Source of the DNA: Zygnema cylindricum
Taxonomy: Eukaryota; Streptophyta; Zygnematophyceae; Zygnematales; Zygnemataceae
Direction: 5' to 3'
NCBI GenBank assembly: GCA_037447655.1
Contig: JBBHKE010001100.1
Span: forward strand, 250,001 to 274,634
DNA length: 24,634 bases
Each line of letters opens with the position of its first letter. The first letter of the stretch is position 1. The translations under genes and the position numbers were made by a program. A model generated the notes under the pieces. The model was not told the DNA's origin, ran no database searches, and saw only the letters and a program-made list of their open reading frames with translations. Below, one piece after another: positions 1-9,155 of this stretch.

Positions 1-3000
1 AAAACTCATCCAACTTCAAATTCCACTGTCTCGGAGCCTGTTTCAATCCATACAATGATTTCAACAGTTTACAGACTAGATTTTCCTTTCCTTTTTCTAC
101 ATAACCTTCAGGTTGTTTCATGTAAATTACTTCCTCTAAGTCTCCATGCAAGAAGGCAGTTTTAACATCCATTTGATGCAATTCCATATTCTCAATTGCA
201 GCTAGAGACAACAAGACTCTGACAGTAGGAAACCTAACAACAGGAGAGAAGGTTTCCTCGTAGTCTATTCCTTCCTTTTGACTAAAACCCTTTGCAACCA
301 GACGAGCTTTATACCTTTCAATGGTGTTGTCTGGGTTGAGCTTCACCTTGAAGACCCACTTGCAGCCAATGGCTTTTCGATCTGGTGGAAGCTCCACAAG
401 CTCCCACGTTTGGGCTTCCATGATCGATCTCATCTCATCATTTGCAGCTGAGATCCAATGATCATTTTCAGGAACAGAAAATGCCTCCTGAATGGTAAGA
501 GGCTCCCCCGTGCTTGCAGAAAAAGCATATTGAACTTGTTCTCCCCTTAAACGAGAACTCTGTCTTTTTCCCCCCGGAAAATTTGAGGCTGGAACTGTTG
601 GATACCGAGCTCCACCTTGATGTCTTGGAGGAGGAGGATCAGCTCCTGTTTGTTGTTCAGTAGCTGGTGGAACTCCAGTATGTTGAACTCCAGTAGAAGA
701 AGAAGTACAAGCTGCAGCAGACTGAAACGGAATCTGATCCAAGATGACATATTCTTGCAGTTTTTCTTTCTTTTCATTTTCATCCATACTAAATACATCT
801 ATGGACTCACTCTCATCCTTCACCTGAATATTTCTAGCAATCTGGATGGTATGTTTCTGAGGACAATAAATTCTATATCCTACAGATTCATCATCATATC
901 CCATAAAGATTCCAGGCTTAGACTTTGGACTTAATTTCCAGTTTGGTAAATTATCTAGTACAAAGCACTTGCTACCAAAAACTCTGAAGTGACTGACATC
1001 TGGTTTTCTGCCAGTCCACACTTCATAAGGGGTCATTCCCTGAACAGATCTAGTTTCTAATCTGTTCCTAATATATGCTGCAGTTTGGTAAGCTTCAGCC
1101 CAGAATTTAATATCTACTCCTTTATCAGCCATCATAGATTTAACACTCTCAGTTAGAGTTCTGTTTAGCCTTTCTGAAACTCCATTCTGCTCAGGAGTAT
1201 AAGGCACAGTGAACTGGTGAGATATACCATTTTCTATCAAATAAGCAGCAAACTCATTGGAAGTATATTCACCTCCATTATCAGATCTTAAAGAGAGAAT
1301 CGATCTACCATGAAGTTTCTCCGCCCAGATCTGAAAGTGTTTGAAGTGGGTGAAGACCTCCCTTTTCTCCTTCATAAAATAGATTCTACTGAATCTGGAG
1401 AAATCATCTGTGAATGTGACAAAGTATTTGCTGCCAGCAAGAGATGGTACTTTGGAGGGTCCCCACACATCTGAATGAACAAGTTCTAAGATGTTAGTTG
1501 CTCTGAAATCTGCAGCTTGGGGTAAGGGAAGTTTATGAAGCTTGCCCAAAGCACAACCATCACAAATACTTGACTGTTGCTGACCAAGCTTAACTCCTTC
1601 TACCATATCATTTGTGACCATCTTTTCCAATCTGTCATAATGAACATGACCCAACCTCTTATGCCATAAAACATTATCAGATGAGACACTGGAGTAGGCA
1701 AAAGAAGATGTATTCACCAGGTCCATCCGGTACAGATTATTTGGGTCTCTAGTTCCCATTACAGCTATCTTTCCCTCTTTGCTGACTATTTTCTTTCCTT
1801 GTTTCTGAAGTATTTCAAAACCTCTACTTTCTGCAACTGAGGTAGAAAACAAGTTCTTTTTGAACTGATGAACATACAATACATCATAGAGAGTTCTAGG
1901 AACTGCCTGTCCATCTATCTCACACATAAGGATGACAGTTCCTTGAGCTTTTGCTTCAACAGTGGCACCACAAGCATAATAGATCTGCCTTGTTGGAATA
2001 GGTTGCAGATCTGTGAAGGAAGCTTTGTTCCAGCACATATGAGACGAGCTCCCGGAGTCCATGATCCACCCATGATCTTTGCCTCCCTCCATCAGTTTTG
2101 CAAGGGCAAAGAACTCTTTGTCATCAGTTTTTGGAAAACTGACGACATCCGGCTCCTTCACTTTGTCAACCGATTCCGATCCCGGTGTATCAGCTGAAAA
2201 TGCTTCGGTTTTGGAGGGAAGAGTCGGTGGTGTGTGTGGTGTCTTTTGTGGCATGTAGATCCCTTTTGGCCTCCATCCATTTCTGAACACACCTGTCTCA
2301 CAAGCTTTAAGAAACTTAGGACACTGTTTATACAGATGTCCTTGATTATAACAGTAGACACACTTGTTATAAGGCTGAAAACCTTGGTACCCCTGAGATT
2401 TGTTTCCTTGGTATTGTGCGTTAAAAGCTACAGATGATTTTCCTGGATTTAAAGCTGCAACAGTGGATTCCTCTTCTAACACTAGTTCTATAGCTGTTGC
2501 TAAGTTCCAAGCTGACTTATCCAACTTTCTCAAATTTGCTGAGGCTCCTTTATATTCCTCAGGAAGACCTCGCATAAGAATCATAGCCTGATGATAAGGG
2601 GAGAAGTCCCCCCCTGAACATGCATTCTCTGCCAACAAAAGCCTAAGCCCATTGCAATATTCGGCCATGCTACCTCCTGTATACCTATAATCATAAATAT
2701 TCCCAGCTGTGATAATTTCATGCAGGTCATTAGCTTTCAAATAGATAGTTTTCAGGGAAGACCAGATTTCTGATGCCTTTTTCATTTTGATATGTGACAT
2801 AAGTAGATCTTCTGAGATCATTAACTTCAGCAAATGCAGAGCTTGCTGATTTTTCCCATTATAGGATGCTTCAGTTTCAGCAAGGCTGCCATCAACTACA
2901 TCAAACAATTTAACTTGAGTAAAATAAGACTCAACCAGATCAGACCAATAGATATATTTCCTTCCATCAAAAACTGGGATCCGTGAGGGTGGGCCCGTGA

Positions 3001-3058
3001 CCTGTTGTTCTGTGACTACTACACCAACTGAAGATGAAGATGATGCTGGAGTAGTCAT
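1..3058 (-). CDS. Ty1/copia gag-pol polyprotein (A2), open frame, C-terminus beyond window
   Basis: The polyprotein packages and copies the retrotransposon: Gag forms the particle, protease cleaves, integrase inserts the cDNA, and RT makes it. The ATG at 3058-3056 starts a frame of about 1019 codons with no stop before base 1. Residues about 1-225 are the gag domain. A zinc knuckle follows ([15 protein letters not shown]233-C236-H241-C246). The protease motif DSGSSSH has its catalytic Asp at about 334. The integrase zinc motif is LWHKRLGH then CDGC, and the DDE core is D530, D593 and E629, a perfect D-x35-E. The RT starts with the [14 protein letters not shown] block and reaches motif A ([12 protein letters not shown]964) and [11 protein letters not shown]. 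The YVDD box is not in the window. Unlike every other copia copy here it has no visible damage. The start is chosen because the alignable A1 copy begins at the equivalent ATG with a similar Thr/Ser/Pro-rich N-terminus ending in EQQV. Confidence 0.93.
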   Translation of the reverse strand, partial: MTTPASSSSSVGVVVTEQQVTGPPSRIPVFDGRKYIYWSDLVESYFTQVKLFDVVDGSLAETEASYNGKNQQALHLLKLMISEDLLMSHIKMKKASEIWSSLKTIYLKANDLHEIITAGNIYDYRYTGGSMAEYCNGLRLLLAENACSGGDFSPYHQAMILMRGLPEEYKGASANLRKLDKSAWNLATAIELVLEEESTVAALNPGKSSVAFNAQYQGNKSQGYQGFQPYNKCVYCYNQGHLYKQCPKFLKACETGVFRNGWRPKGIYMPQKTPHTPPTLPSKTEAFSADTPGSESVDKVKEPDVVSFPKTDDKEFFALAKLMEGGKDHGWIMDSGSSSHMCWNKASFTDLQPIPTRQIYYACGATVEAKAQGTVILMCEIDGQAVPRTLYDVLYVHQFKKNLFSTSVAESRGFEILQKQGKKIVSKEGKIAVMGTRDPNNLYRMDLVNTSSFAYSSVSSDNVLWHKRLGHVHYDRLEKMVTNDMVEGVKLGQQQSSICDGCALGKLHKLPLPQAADFRATNILELVHSDVWGPSKVPSLAGSKYFVTFTDDFSRFSRIYFMKEKREVFTHFKHFQIWAEKLHGRSILSLRSDNGGEYTSNEFAAYLIENGISHQFTVPYTPEQNGVSERLNRTLTESVKSMMADKGVDIKFWAEAYQTAAYIRNRLETRSVQGMTPYEVWTGRKPDVSHFRVFGSKCFVLDNLPNWKLSPKSKPGIFMGYDDESVGYRIYCPQKHTIQIARNIQVKDESESIDVFSMDENEKKEKLQEYVILDQIPFQSAAACTSSSTGVQHTGVPPATEQQTGADPPPPRHQGGARYPTVPASNFPGGKRQSSRLRGEQVQYAFSASTGEPLTIQEAFSVPENDHWISAANDEMRSIMEAQTWELVELPPDRKAIGCKWVFKVKLNPDNTIERYKARLVAKGFSQKEGIDYEETFSPVVRFPTVRVLLSLAAIENMELHQMDVKTAFLHGDLEEVIYMKQPEGYVEKGKENLVCKLLKSLYGLKQAPRQWNLKLDEF

Positions 3059-3150
3059 CACAGAATTCAGATAAGCAAGAAGCTCTCACAGATGCTCAGA
3101 AAAATACACACAACTTTGGAACACAGCCAAAGACAAATTAGGCAACCATA

Positions 3151-3602
3151 TGGCCTACAAATCTGACACAATGCAGATAATACACAAATGAACACAAGTG
3201 CAAATTTACACAGAAATCTGCAAACAGATCTGAGAAATATTCTCAGTCAAATATATCAAAAATGACTCAGCATAATTTTGATACAACAAGTTGGTTATTC
3301 TAAAATGGTTAAGTCCTATATTTATACCTAAAAGATCTATTCTTCTAAGAGCTAGCAGCCACTCACTACTCTAACTAAGCAAAGAAGACATAACAGCCAT
3401 GCATCAATAATATCTACTATCTGAAAGGAGGATACCTGAATATGTCAAGGTATGTCATATAGAAAGAATCTGAACTTAGACACTAATTAAACAAAACACG
3501 CTTCTGTACAAACTAAAGATAAGTAACGTCACAGTACACCGTGTATAAACACGTCAGATAATTACAGACGTGGTCCCGGATGACCACCTTCCGTCGGCAA
3601 CA
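3151..3602 (-). repeat. putative 5' LTR of element A2
   Basis: On the minus strand the segment begins TGTTG (complement of CAACA at 3598-3602) and ends CA at 3152-3151. A TGG-starting candidate primer-binding site follows after two bases. The length of 452 bp is normal for a copia LTR, and a TATA box lies about 277 bases in. The partner LTR is outside the window, so the boundaries are inferred from TG...CA ends and primer-site position only. Confidence 0.6.
3319..3326 (-). promoter_or_regulatory. TATA box of the A2 LTR promoter
   Basis: The minus-strand octamer TATAAATA sits inside the putative LTR, in an AT-rich setting. It is placed so that transcription would begin roughly 30 bases further on, near 3290, leaving about 140 bases of R-U5. 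It fits LTR promoter organisation but is a sequence match only. Confidence 0.5.
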
Positions 3603-3883
3603 AATCTTCACCGTCCATCATTTCGAAGTTTCATCCAAGATGAAACTTTTATGTGACACCTCGGTCTTTGTGGTAAGTCCGAATAGTACGAACGGATCTT
3701 TGTAGAGTTTCTCATTTACCGACGCGTGTCCTGAAGTGTGTCACACCGTGAACTCCCTCACTGTTTACTGTAACATTAATTCTGGTACATACTGAACCAG
3801 ACTTTCACAAAATATTCTAAGTACTGAGAAAACACTCCCCTCACCTATGAAGCTTAGTGAGGACTAAAGCTTTCAAAACAACA
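3603..3883. other. spacer between two divergent copia elements, with a perfect hairpin
   Basis: No gene is seen. It separates the A2 LTR from the recognisable remains of the A1 5' end. It contains a perfect inverted repeat with 10-base arms (AAGTTTCATC, then CAA loop, then GATGAAACTT) at 3626-3648. It should hold the 5' LTR of A1 but shows no convincing match to the A1 3' LTR at 8393 onward, so that LTR has been lost or replaced. Confidence 0.5.
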
Positions 3884-4067
3884 ATAAGTGTTTATTCTAC
3901 TCTAAATTCTGATAGAGGTTTGTGAGGTTTGGATGCTTGTATAAGAATTTGTGAGCACTTAAGAACAGCTGTTTGGTAGGATTCTTGGTAGCTTCTGAGA
4001 GTGTATCATGTCTACTTCTACTACTACTGCTGCTCCTCCACCTGCACCGGTGGTTGTAGAACAACAG
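3884..4067 (+). repeat. leader plus gag start, left copy of a 184-bp direct repeat
   Basis: This segment recurs at 8970-9153 with only about seven base differences by eye. Similarity begins abruptly at ATAAGTG and ends after ACAACAG inside codon 20 of gag. It covers the end of the LTR, the untranslated leader and the gag initiation region. TTGGTAGCTTCTGAGAG within it is a possible primer-binding site (TGG followed by tRNA-like complement), but I could not match a tRNA. Confidence 0.85.
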
Positions 4068-6470
4068 GTTATGGGCTTGTCATCAAGAATTCCTATCTTT
4101 TTCGGGGATAAGTATGTTTACTGGGTGGATATGGTGGAAACACATTTTGAAAATGTTAATCTTTTGGATATATTGGATGGTTCGCTGGATGAATCTGATC
4201 CTTCATGGTCTAAGAAAAATACGCAAGCTCGTTCTATTCTAAAATTTTGTATATCTGAGGACTTAGCTATGTCTCGGATAAAAATGATAAAGGCAATTGA
4301 TATTTGGAAATCCATTAAAAGTGATTATAAAAAGGCTAATGTTCAGAAAGAGCTTCTATTGGCTAGAAAAATTTGGGACTATAAGTACACTGGCGATACA
4401 ATGGCAGAATATTTTAACAAATTTCGTATCCTTGTAGATGCACATGCTTGTGCAGGTGGGGTGTTTCCTCAGTTTCAACAGGCAGCATTGCTCATGAGGA
4501 GTCTCCCTCGTAGTATGAAAGGAGCAATTGACATGCTCAAACAAAAAGATAAAGCTAGCTGGACTTTACAGTTAGCCATCAATATTTTACTAGAGGAGGA
4601 AGCTACATCTAATATTCTCAATGTTGAGCAAGTAGAAGCTTTTAATTCACACTTTGAGAGAAAAAGACAGTTTAATCAGCAAAGAAATCAGTATAATCAG
4701 TTCAGACATTTTAATCAAGGTGGAAATAGACAATCCAACAATGCATGTTTTTATTGTAGTGAGCGAGGTCATGGATACAAATTTTGTCCTAAGCTTAAAA
4801 AAGCTAACGATACAGGTTTATACCGGCCGGGATGGCAACAAAGCCAGTTTTACAAAGACTTCACGGGGACTACACCTCGTGGAAATGCACTATTTTCGGC
4901 TTCTTCGTCTCTCCAAGACGAGATTTTGACGGTTTCTACGGAGGACGATACGGATCTATTCGCTATGGCGGCTGCAATGGAGGGCGCGAAGGACCCCGGA
5001 TGGATAATGGATACAAGAGCGTCAGCCCACATATGTTGGAACAAGGCCATCTTCAAAAATCTGAAAGTAACGCCAGAAAAAAATATTTACTACGCTTGTG
5101 GAATGAGTGTCCAAACTTGTGCTGTGGGTGATGTGTCCTTACTAGTTGATGTAGAAGGAGAAGCAATTGAAAAGACTCTTCACAATGTCTTATTTGTGCC
5201 TGACTTTAAGAAAAATCTGTTTTCTACGTCGTTGGTAGAGAGCAAAGGCTTTGAGGTTTATTTGAAAAATGGTCAGCAAGTTGTTAGCAAAAATGGCAAG
5301 GTTGCGGTTACAGGTACTAGAGATAGTAGCAAGATGTATCGCACGGATATGGCTAATACCAAGGAGAATGATGTTTTGTACTCCGGTGTTTTGCACTCAA
5401 ATGAATTGTGGCATAAAAGATTAGGCCATGTAAATTATGATAGTTTGAGGAAAATGGTCATTGCTAGAAAAATAGAGGGTGTATCAATCACAGATGGGCC
5501 GGTCAAAACTTGCGATGGTTGCGCTTTAGGCAAAATCCACAGATTGCCATTTCCTACGGAGTTTAAGCATCGGTCAACGAAACTTTTACAACAAATTCAT
5601 TCGGATGTCTTTGGTCCGGCGAAGGTTCCATCTGCCGGAGGGATGAAATATATGGTCACCTTCACAGATGATTTCTCCAGATTTACAAAAGTTTACTTCA
5701 TGAAGGAGAAGAGTGAAGTGTTTGGTCACTTCAAACACTATAAAGCATGGGCTGAAAAACTTCATAATTCCTCTATTTTGCAGCTCACATCCGACAATGG
5801 TGGTGAATATACATCGAAAGACTTTGAAACTTTTTTACTCGAGGAAGGCATTAGTCATCTACTGACTGTTCCATATTCACCGGAACAAAATGGGGTATCG
5901 GAAAGACTGAATAGAGCTCTCACGGAAAGCTCTAGATCTATGCTCGCAGATAAAAACGTGGATCCGAAATTCTGGGCTGAGGCTCTAAATTGTGCAGTTT
6001 ATATTAAAAATAGGATAGGATCTAGATCGGTAGAAACAACTCTTTACGAAATCTGGACAGGTAGCAAACCAGATGTTAGCCATTTCAAGGTCTTTGGTAG
6101 TCAATGCTTTATATTGGATACATCTACAAATAGATGGAAAATGGAACCAAAGGGTTTACCGGGTTTTCTGTTAGGATATGATGATCACTCAAAAGGTTAT
6201 AGAGTCTTTGTGTTTGACAGACAGAAAATAGTTGTAGCTAGAAACATCATTGTTAAGGATGAACTAGACTCCATAGATTTATTTCAAATGACAGAGCAGC
6301 AAAAGCAACAAAAAGTACAGGAGTATGTCATCTTAGATTGCATGCAGGAAATTGTCCCGCAGATTCCACAACATCCGGTAATGACTCCGGCGTCAGACTC
6401 TCTCCAACTTCCTCACCAACTTCGGGTCCAGACAGACCAAGAGCAGTCAATACACACAGATCGCAACTAG
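4008..6470 (+). pseudogene. copia Gag-protease-integrase segment of A1 (820 codons, ends at premature TAG)
   Basis: This is the first reading segment of the A1 polyprotein. A Thr/Ala/Pro-rich start leads to the gag domain, then a zinc knuckle CFYCSERGHGYKFC (C247, C250, H255, C260). The protease motif is at about 335. Integrase follows: zinc-binding H469, H474, C502, C505, then catalytic D533, D596 and E632 with exactly 35 residues between the last two. The integrase C-terminal GYDDHSKGYRVF block ends it. The protease signature reads DTRASAH: the conserved Gly after DT is Arg (codon 5016-5018), predicted to inactivate maturation. The frame stops at TAG 6468-6470. In the next two copies of the local 30-bp repeat the same codon is CAG, so the stop looks like a C-to-T change. 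The same frame continues open past the stop to about 6640. Confidence 0.88.
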
Positions 6471-7897
6471 CACAATCACGAACACTCGGATCGCAACCAG
6501 CGCAATCAGCAAGACACGGATCGCAACCAGCGCGATCAGCGCAATCAGCGCAATGCGCGGCATTCGACGATCTCAGCCTCAGAATTTCCGGGGGGAAGAA
6601 GATCAAGCAGCCGCATGCAAGCAAGCTCTCACTTTGCCTATCGGCAGTCTCAAAGGAGCCCTTGACCATCCAAGAGGCCTTCTCATCACCAGAGCGGAAT
6701 CACTCGATTGAGGCGGCAAACGTCGAAATGAAGTCGATCATGGAGGCTCAAACATGGGAGCTCGTTGACCTTCCTCCAGACCGAAAAGCGATCGGCAGCA
6801 AATGGGTATTGAAGGTAAAGTTAAATCCCGATAACACCATTGAACGCTATAAGGCCAGACTTGTGGCGAAACAGTACAATGAAAAGGAAGGAATCGATTT
6901 TGAAGAAACATTTTCTCCTGTTGTAAGATTTCCAACAGTTAGGATTTTGCTGTCCCTAGCTGCTATAGAAGATATGGAAATTCATCAGATGGATGTAAAA
7001 ACGGCCTTTTTGCATGGAGAACTAGAAGAGACCATTTACATGCAGCAACCTGAAAAGTATGTGGAACAAGGAAAAGAGCACTTAGTATGCAAGTTGCTAA
7101 AATCTTTGTACGGCCTAAAACAGACCCCTAGACAGTGGAATATAAAGCTTGATGAATTCTTGACTAGTCAAGGATTTCAAAGGATAAGTTCTAATCACTT
7201 TGTCTACGTTCTAAAGGGTGAAAATGGGATAGTGTATATAGCGGTATATGTAGATGATTTGCTATTAATTAGCAAATCAATGGCTGAAATTAACAAAATC
7301 AAAACTGCTCTAAACTCACGGTTCGAGATGAAAGACCTCGGTGAGGCAAAATATATTTTGGGTATCCAGGTAGAGAGGGACAAAAATAAGAAAATAATAA
7401 AATTGACTCAAAAAGAGGCTATTGGAAACATGCTAGATGAGTACGGAAAGCGGGGGGCAAAAGGGTGTTTAACTCCAATGGAGTTTCGGCAGAAGTTAGA
7501 GGGAGAAGAGACAGAACCAGGTGTTATTGTTAGCGAGTATTTAGAATCAGGGGAGAATGATCCTATGGCAATAATACCTTATAGACAAATAGTGGGAAGC
7601 TTAATATACTTCATGAACTGTACCCGTCCTGACATTGCTGCAGCAGTCGGGATACTGAGTAGGAGTCTAGAAAATCCGAGAAAATCTGATCTGGATGCAG
7701 CAAAGAGAGTCTTAAGATATTTGGCAGGAACTAAAGATCTCAAACTCACTCTAGGCGGAGGAGAAGTCAAGCTGCAAACATGGAGTGATGCAATCTATGG
7801 CGACATGCCAAGCCGGAAATCCACCACGGGATTCGTTCTACAAATTGGGAACGGTACTTGCTGTTGGAGCAGCAAACTTCGAAAGGTTACAGCATAG
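6338..7897 (+). pseudogene. copia reverse transcriptase segment of A1 (second reading segment)
   Basis: This frame encodes the RT. Convincing homology starts only near 6645 ([13 protein letters not shown]); the earlier part of the open frame is a shadow of the linker. The polyprotein enters this frame from the gag-integrase frame by a shift at about 6640-6655. Visible blocks are the [14 protein letters not shown] start, motif [27 protein letters not shown], and the catalytic YVDD at 7247-7258. Then come FEMKDLGEAKYILG, YRQIVGSLIYFMNCTRPD, and the start of RNase H with WSDAIYGDMP. The segment ends at TAG 7895-7897, but the same frame continues with the RNase H motif ESEYMAASSALKELLW, so the stop is a nonsense mutation in a once-continuous frame. 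RT catalytic residues look intact although the polyprotein is broken. Confidence 0.88.
6457..6540 (+). repeat. 30-bp tandem repeat in the integrase-RT linker
   Basis: Three units start at 6457, 6487 and 6517. The core GATCGCAACCAGCGCAATCA is nearly exact between units two and three, and unit one is degenerate. In the polyprotein frame each unit encodes ten residues beginning DRN, rich in Gln/Asn/Arg. Unit one carries the premature TAG where the others have CAG. Further partial GCAATCAGC copies continue to about 6555. Confidence 0.85.
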
Positions 7898-8232
7898 TCC
7901 ACAATAGAGTCAGAATATATGGCAGCAAGCTCGGCCCTCAAAGAACTCTTATGGGTAAAATCCATGTTACAAAACTAGGATACATGCAAACTGGTCCACA
8001 AGTGATATGGTGTGATAACCAGGCTCCCATTGCCATTGCTTCTAACCCGAGTCATCACTTCAAAAGCAAGCACATTGATGTACGATTACACTTTGTAAGA
8101 GAAAAAGTGATCTCTAGAGTGATTAAATTATGTTATTTATCAAATGCAAAAATGATTGCTGATATGCTCACTAAAGCTCTTCCTGCTCCTAAGCTGAAGT
8201 ATTGTAGGGACGCAGTGGGATTAAATGAATAG
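7858..8232 (+). pseudogene. C-terminal RNase H segment of A1 pol (third reading segment)
   Basis: Real homology in this frame begins near 7976. It includes WCDNQAPIAIASNP, HFKSKHIDVRLHFVRE and NAKMIADMLTKALP, the standard end of a copia RNase H domain. The natural stop is TAG at 8230-8232. The preceding ESEYMAAS block is in the RT frame, so a second frameshift lies at about 7965-7980. The first part of this open frame (7858 to about 7970) is out of phase and not real protein. Confidence 0.85.
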
Positions 8233-8385
8233 TTGAATTGATGCACTGCTATTATGCCACTCTGCGATAAATCCACCATTGAGATATAGTGGGAGTGGGT
8301 GATTTGCTAATTGCTATACTGCTATGTTGCGGTGCTGCGCTAGTTTATCACGGCAGCTGCGCTGGGATACTGAGTCTAAAGCTTT
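8233..8385 (+). other. 3' untranslated region of A1
   Basis: This is the sequence between the pol stop and the polypurine tract. It contains GCTATACTGCTATG and CAGCTGCGCTGGG stretches resembling the 24-bp repeats of the adjacent LTR. No gene is seen. Confidence 0.55.
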
Positions 8386-8392
8386 AGGGGGG
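8386..8392 (+). other. polypurine tract of A1
   Basis: AGGGGGG lies immediately before TGTTG. A G-rich purine run directly abutting the LTR start is the plus-strand primer of LTR retrotransposons, and it fixes the left edge of the 3' LTR at 8393. Confidence 0.85.
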
Positions 8393-8420
8393 TGTTGTCT
8401 TTTTGGAAAGCTTTCTGTCT

Positions 8421-8523
8421 CAGAGCAGCGCAGCTGCTATACAACAGAGCAAAGCAGCTGCTATACAGCAACAGAGAGAGCAGCGTAGCTGCTATACAAC
8501 ACAGCAGCGCAGCTGCTATAGAG
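8421..8523 (+). repeat. 24-bp tandem repeats in the A1 LTR
   Basis: Units of the type CAGAGCAGCGCAGCTGCTAT followed by ACAA start at 8421, 8445, about 8476 and 8500. A broken fifth follows at 8524, and a few extra bases sit before unit three. Each unit contains the palindrome GCAGCTGC or a close variant. The position in U3 suggests enhancer-type repeats. Confidence 0.85.
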
Positions 8524-8677
8524 TAGAGCAGCGCAACAGCGAAGGTGCAACACAGACAGGACAAGGCAACCACGATTATATTTGATATGGTCCGTACGGA
8601 CAACGCAACGTCTAATATTCTTAATGTGATTCTGTACATGATAGAGCAACTGCGATAGATACGATTCTAGTCAACTT

Positions 8678-8792
8678 AGTGGGAACTCAGTGGAAACTTA
8701 GTGGGTAGCTTAGTGGTTCAATGGTAGCTTAGTGGTAGCTCAGTGGTAGCTCAGTGGTAGCTCAGTGGTAGCTTAGTATTAGCTTGGTAGCT
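8678..8792 (+). repeat. 11-bp tandem repeats in the A1 LTR
   Basis: Degenerate copies of AGTGGTAGCTC/T are repeated about eight to ten times. The most regular part, 8728-8775, has exact 11-bp periodicity. It is a second, unrelated array within the same putative U3 region. Confidence 0.85.
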
Positions 8793-8969
8793 TGATGTAC
8801 CTCTCAGGTACACTGGTATTGCCGGTACAACACTAGTATAAGACTTAGGACTCAGAACACATGATGTATCCAGACTTCCAAGCAGTAAAACTGCAGACAG
8901 TTTTTGGGAAACTTCTGAGTATTATATCTTGAGTGTTGTCGGGTCAATTGTGCTATAACTTTGGGAGTT

Positions 8970-9153
8970 ATAAGTGTTTATTCTACTCTATATTCTGATA
9001 GAGGTTTGTGAGGTTTGGATGCTTGTATAAAAAGTGGTGAGCACTTAAGAACAGCTGTTTGGTAAGATTCTTGGTAGCTTCTGAGAGTGTATCATGTCTA
9101 CTTCTACTACTACTGCTGCTCCTCCACCTGCACTGGTGGTTGTAGAACAACAG
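8970..9153 (+). repeat. leader plus gag start, right copy of a 184-bp direct repeat
   Basis: This is the collinear copy of 3884-4067, placed downstream of the 3' LTR. It carries the ATG at 9094-9096 and the first 20 codons of gag before an abrupt junction at 9153-9156 into minus-strand pol of family B. Confidence 0.88.
9094..9153 (+). pseudogene. 20-codon gag fragment of a second A1-type element
   Basis: It starts with the same MSTSTTTAAPPP residues as the A1 gag at 4008 and ends at ...EQQ, where sequence switches to an inverted fragment of another copia family. It differs from the A1 copy by one substitution in the coding part (Pro to Leu at codon 14). Confidence 0.8.
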
Positions 9154-9155
9154 TT

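Larger units (their letters stand above)
1..3602 (-). mobile_element. Ty1/copia LTR retrotransposon A2, 5' part, apparently intact
   Basis: Read on the minus strand, this holds a candidate 5' LTR (3602 down to 3151), a short leader (3150-3059) and one long gag-pol frame that runs off the window at base 1. The order gag, protease, integrase, reverse transcriptase is diagnostic of Ty1/copia (integrase before RT). No stop or frameshift was found in the 3058 bases of frame visible. The RT catalytic half, RNase H and 3' LTR lie outside the window, so completeness cannot be judged. It is in the opposite orientation to the neighbouring A1 element, which is related but clearly a different family by protein sequence. 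Confidence 0.9.
8393..9045 (+). repeat. 3' LTR of A1 (right edge approximate)
   Basis: It begins TGTTGTC right after the polypurine tract. The right edge must lie before the gag ATG at 9094; a CA about 9040-9055 followed by TGG-starting sequence is the likely end, but the exact base is not resolved. The U3 part is unusual in carrying two different short tandem arrays (8421-8523 and 8678-8792). A TATTATAT near 8918-8928 could be the core promoter. Only the last part (8970 onward) is matched at the 5' end of A1. Confidence 0.65.
3884..9153 (+). mobile_element. Ty1/copia retrotransposon A1, decayed, with tandem second leader and gag start
   Basis: In order: truncated 5' LTR/leader (3884-4007), gag-pol in three reading segments (4008-8232), 3' untranslated sequence, polypurine tract (8386-8392), 3' LTR starting TGTTG at 8393, then a second copy of the leader and first gag codons (8970-9153). 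The two leader copies are collinear without gaps: the ATG lies 124 bases after the left edge in both. The presence of internal sequence after the 3' LTR means two elements share one LTR, the usual product of unequal recombination between LTRs. The second internal region is cut after 20 codons by an inverted copy of another family. Confidence 0.85.

Noticed and set aside
547-798. Minus-strand 83-codon open frame and the plus-strand frame at 617-934
   Set aside because: Both overlap the long uninterrupted A2 gag-pol frame on the minus strand in other phases; they are shadows.
6328-6669. Minus-strand Cys/Asp-rich repetitive frame (CDPC... repeats)
   Set aside because: It is the antisense of the 30-bp linker repeat of A1; the cysteine pattern comes from the repeat, not from a metal-binding protein.
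8421-8523. Possible CRISPR-like array
   Set aside because: Units are contiguous with no unique spacers, and the context is a eukaryotic LTR.
8376-8649. Ala/Leu/Cys-rich short proteins over the 24-bp repeats
   Set aside because: Non-coding LTR tandem repeats read in several frames; no start context or domain.
9027-9034. TATAAAAA as promoter of the A1 LTR
   Set aside because: It lies only about 60 bases before the gag ATG, leaving no room for R, U5 and primer-binding site; the left copy reads TATAAGAA.
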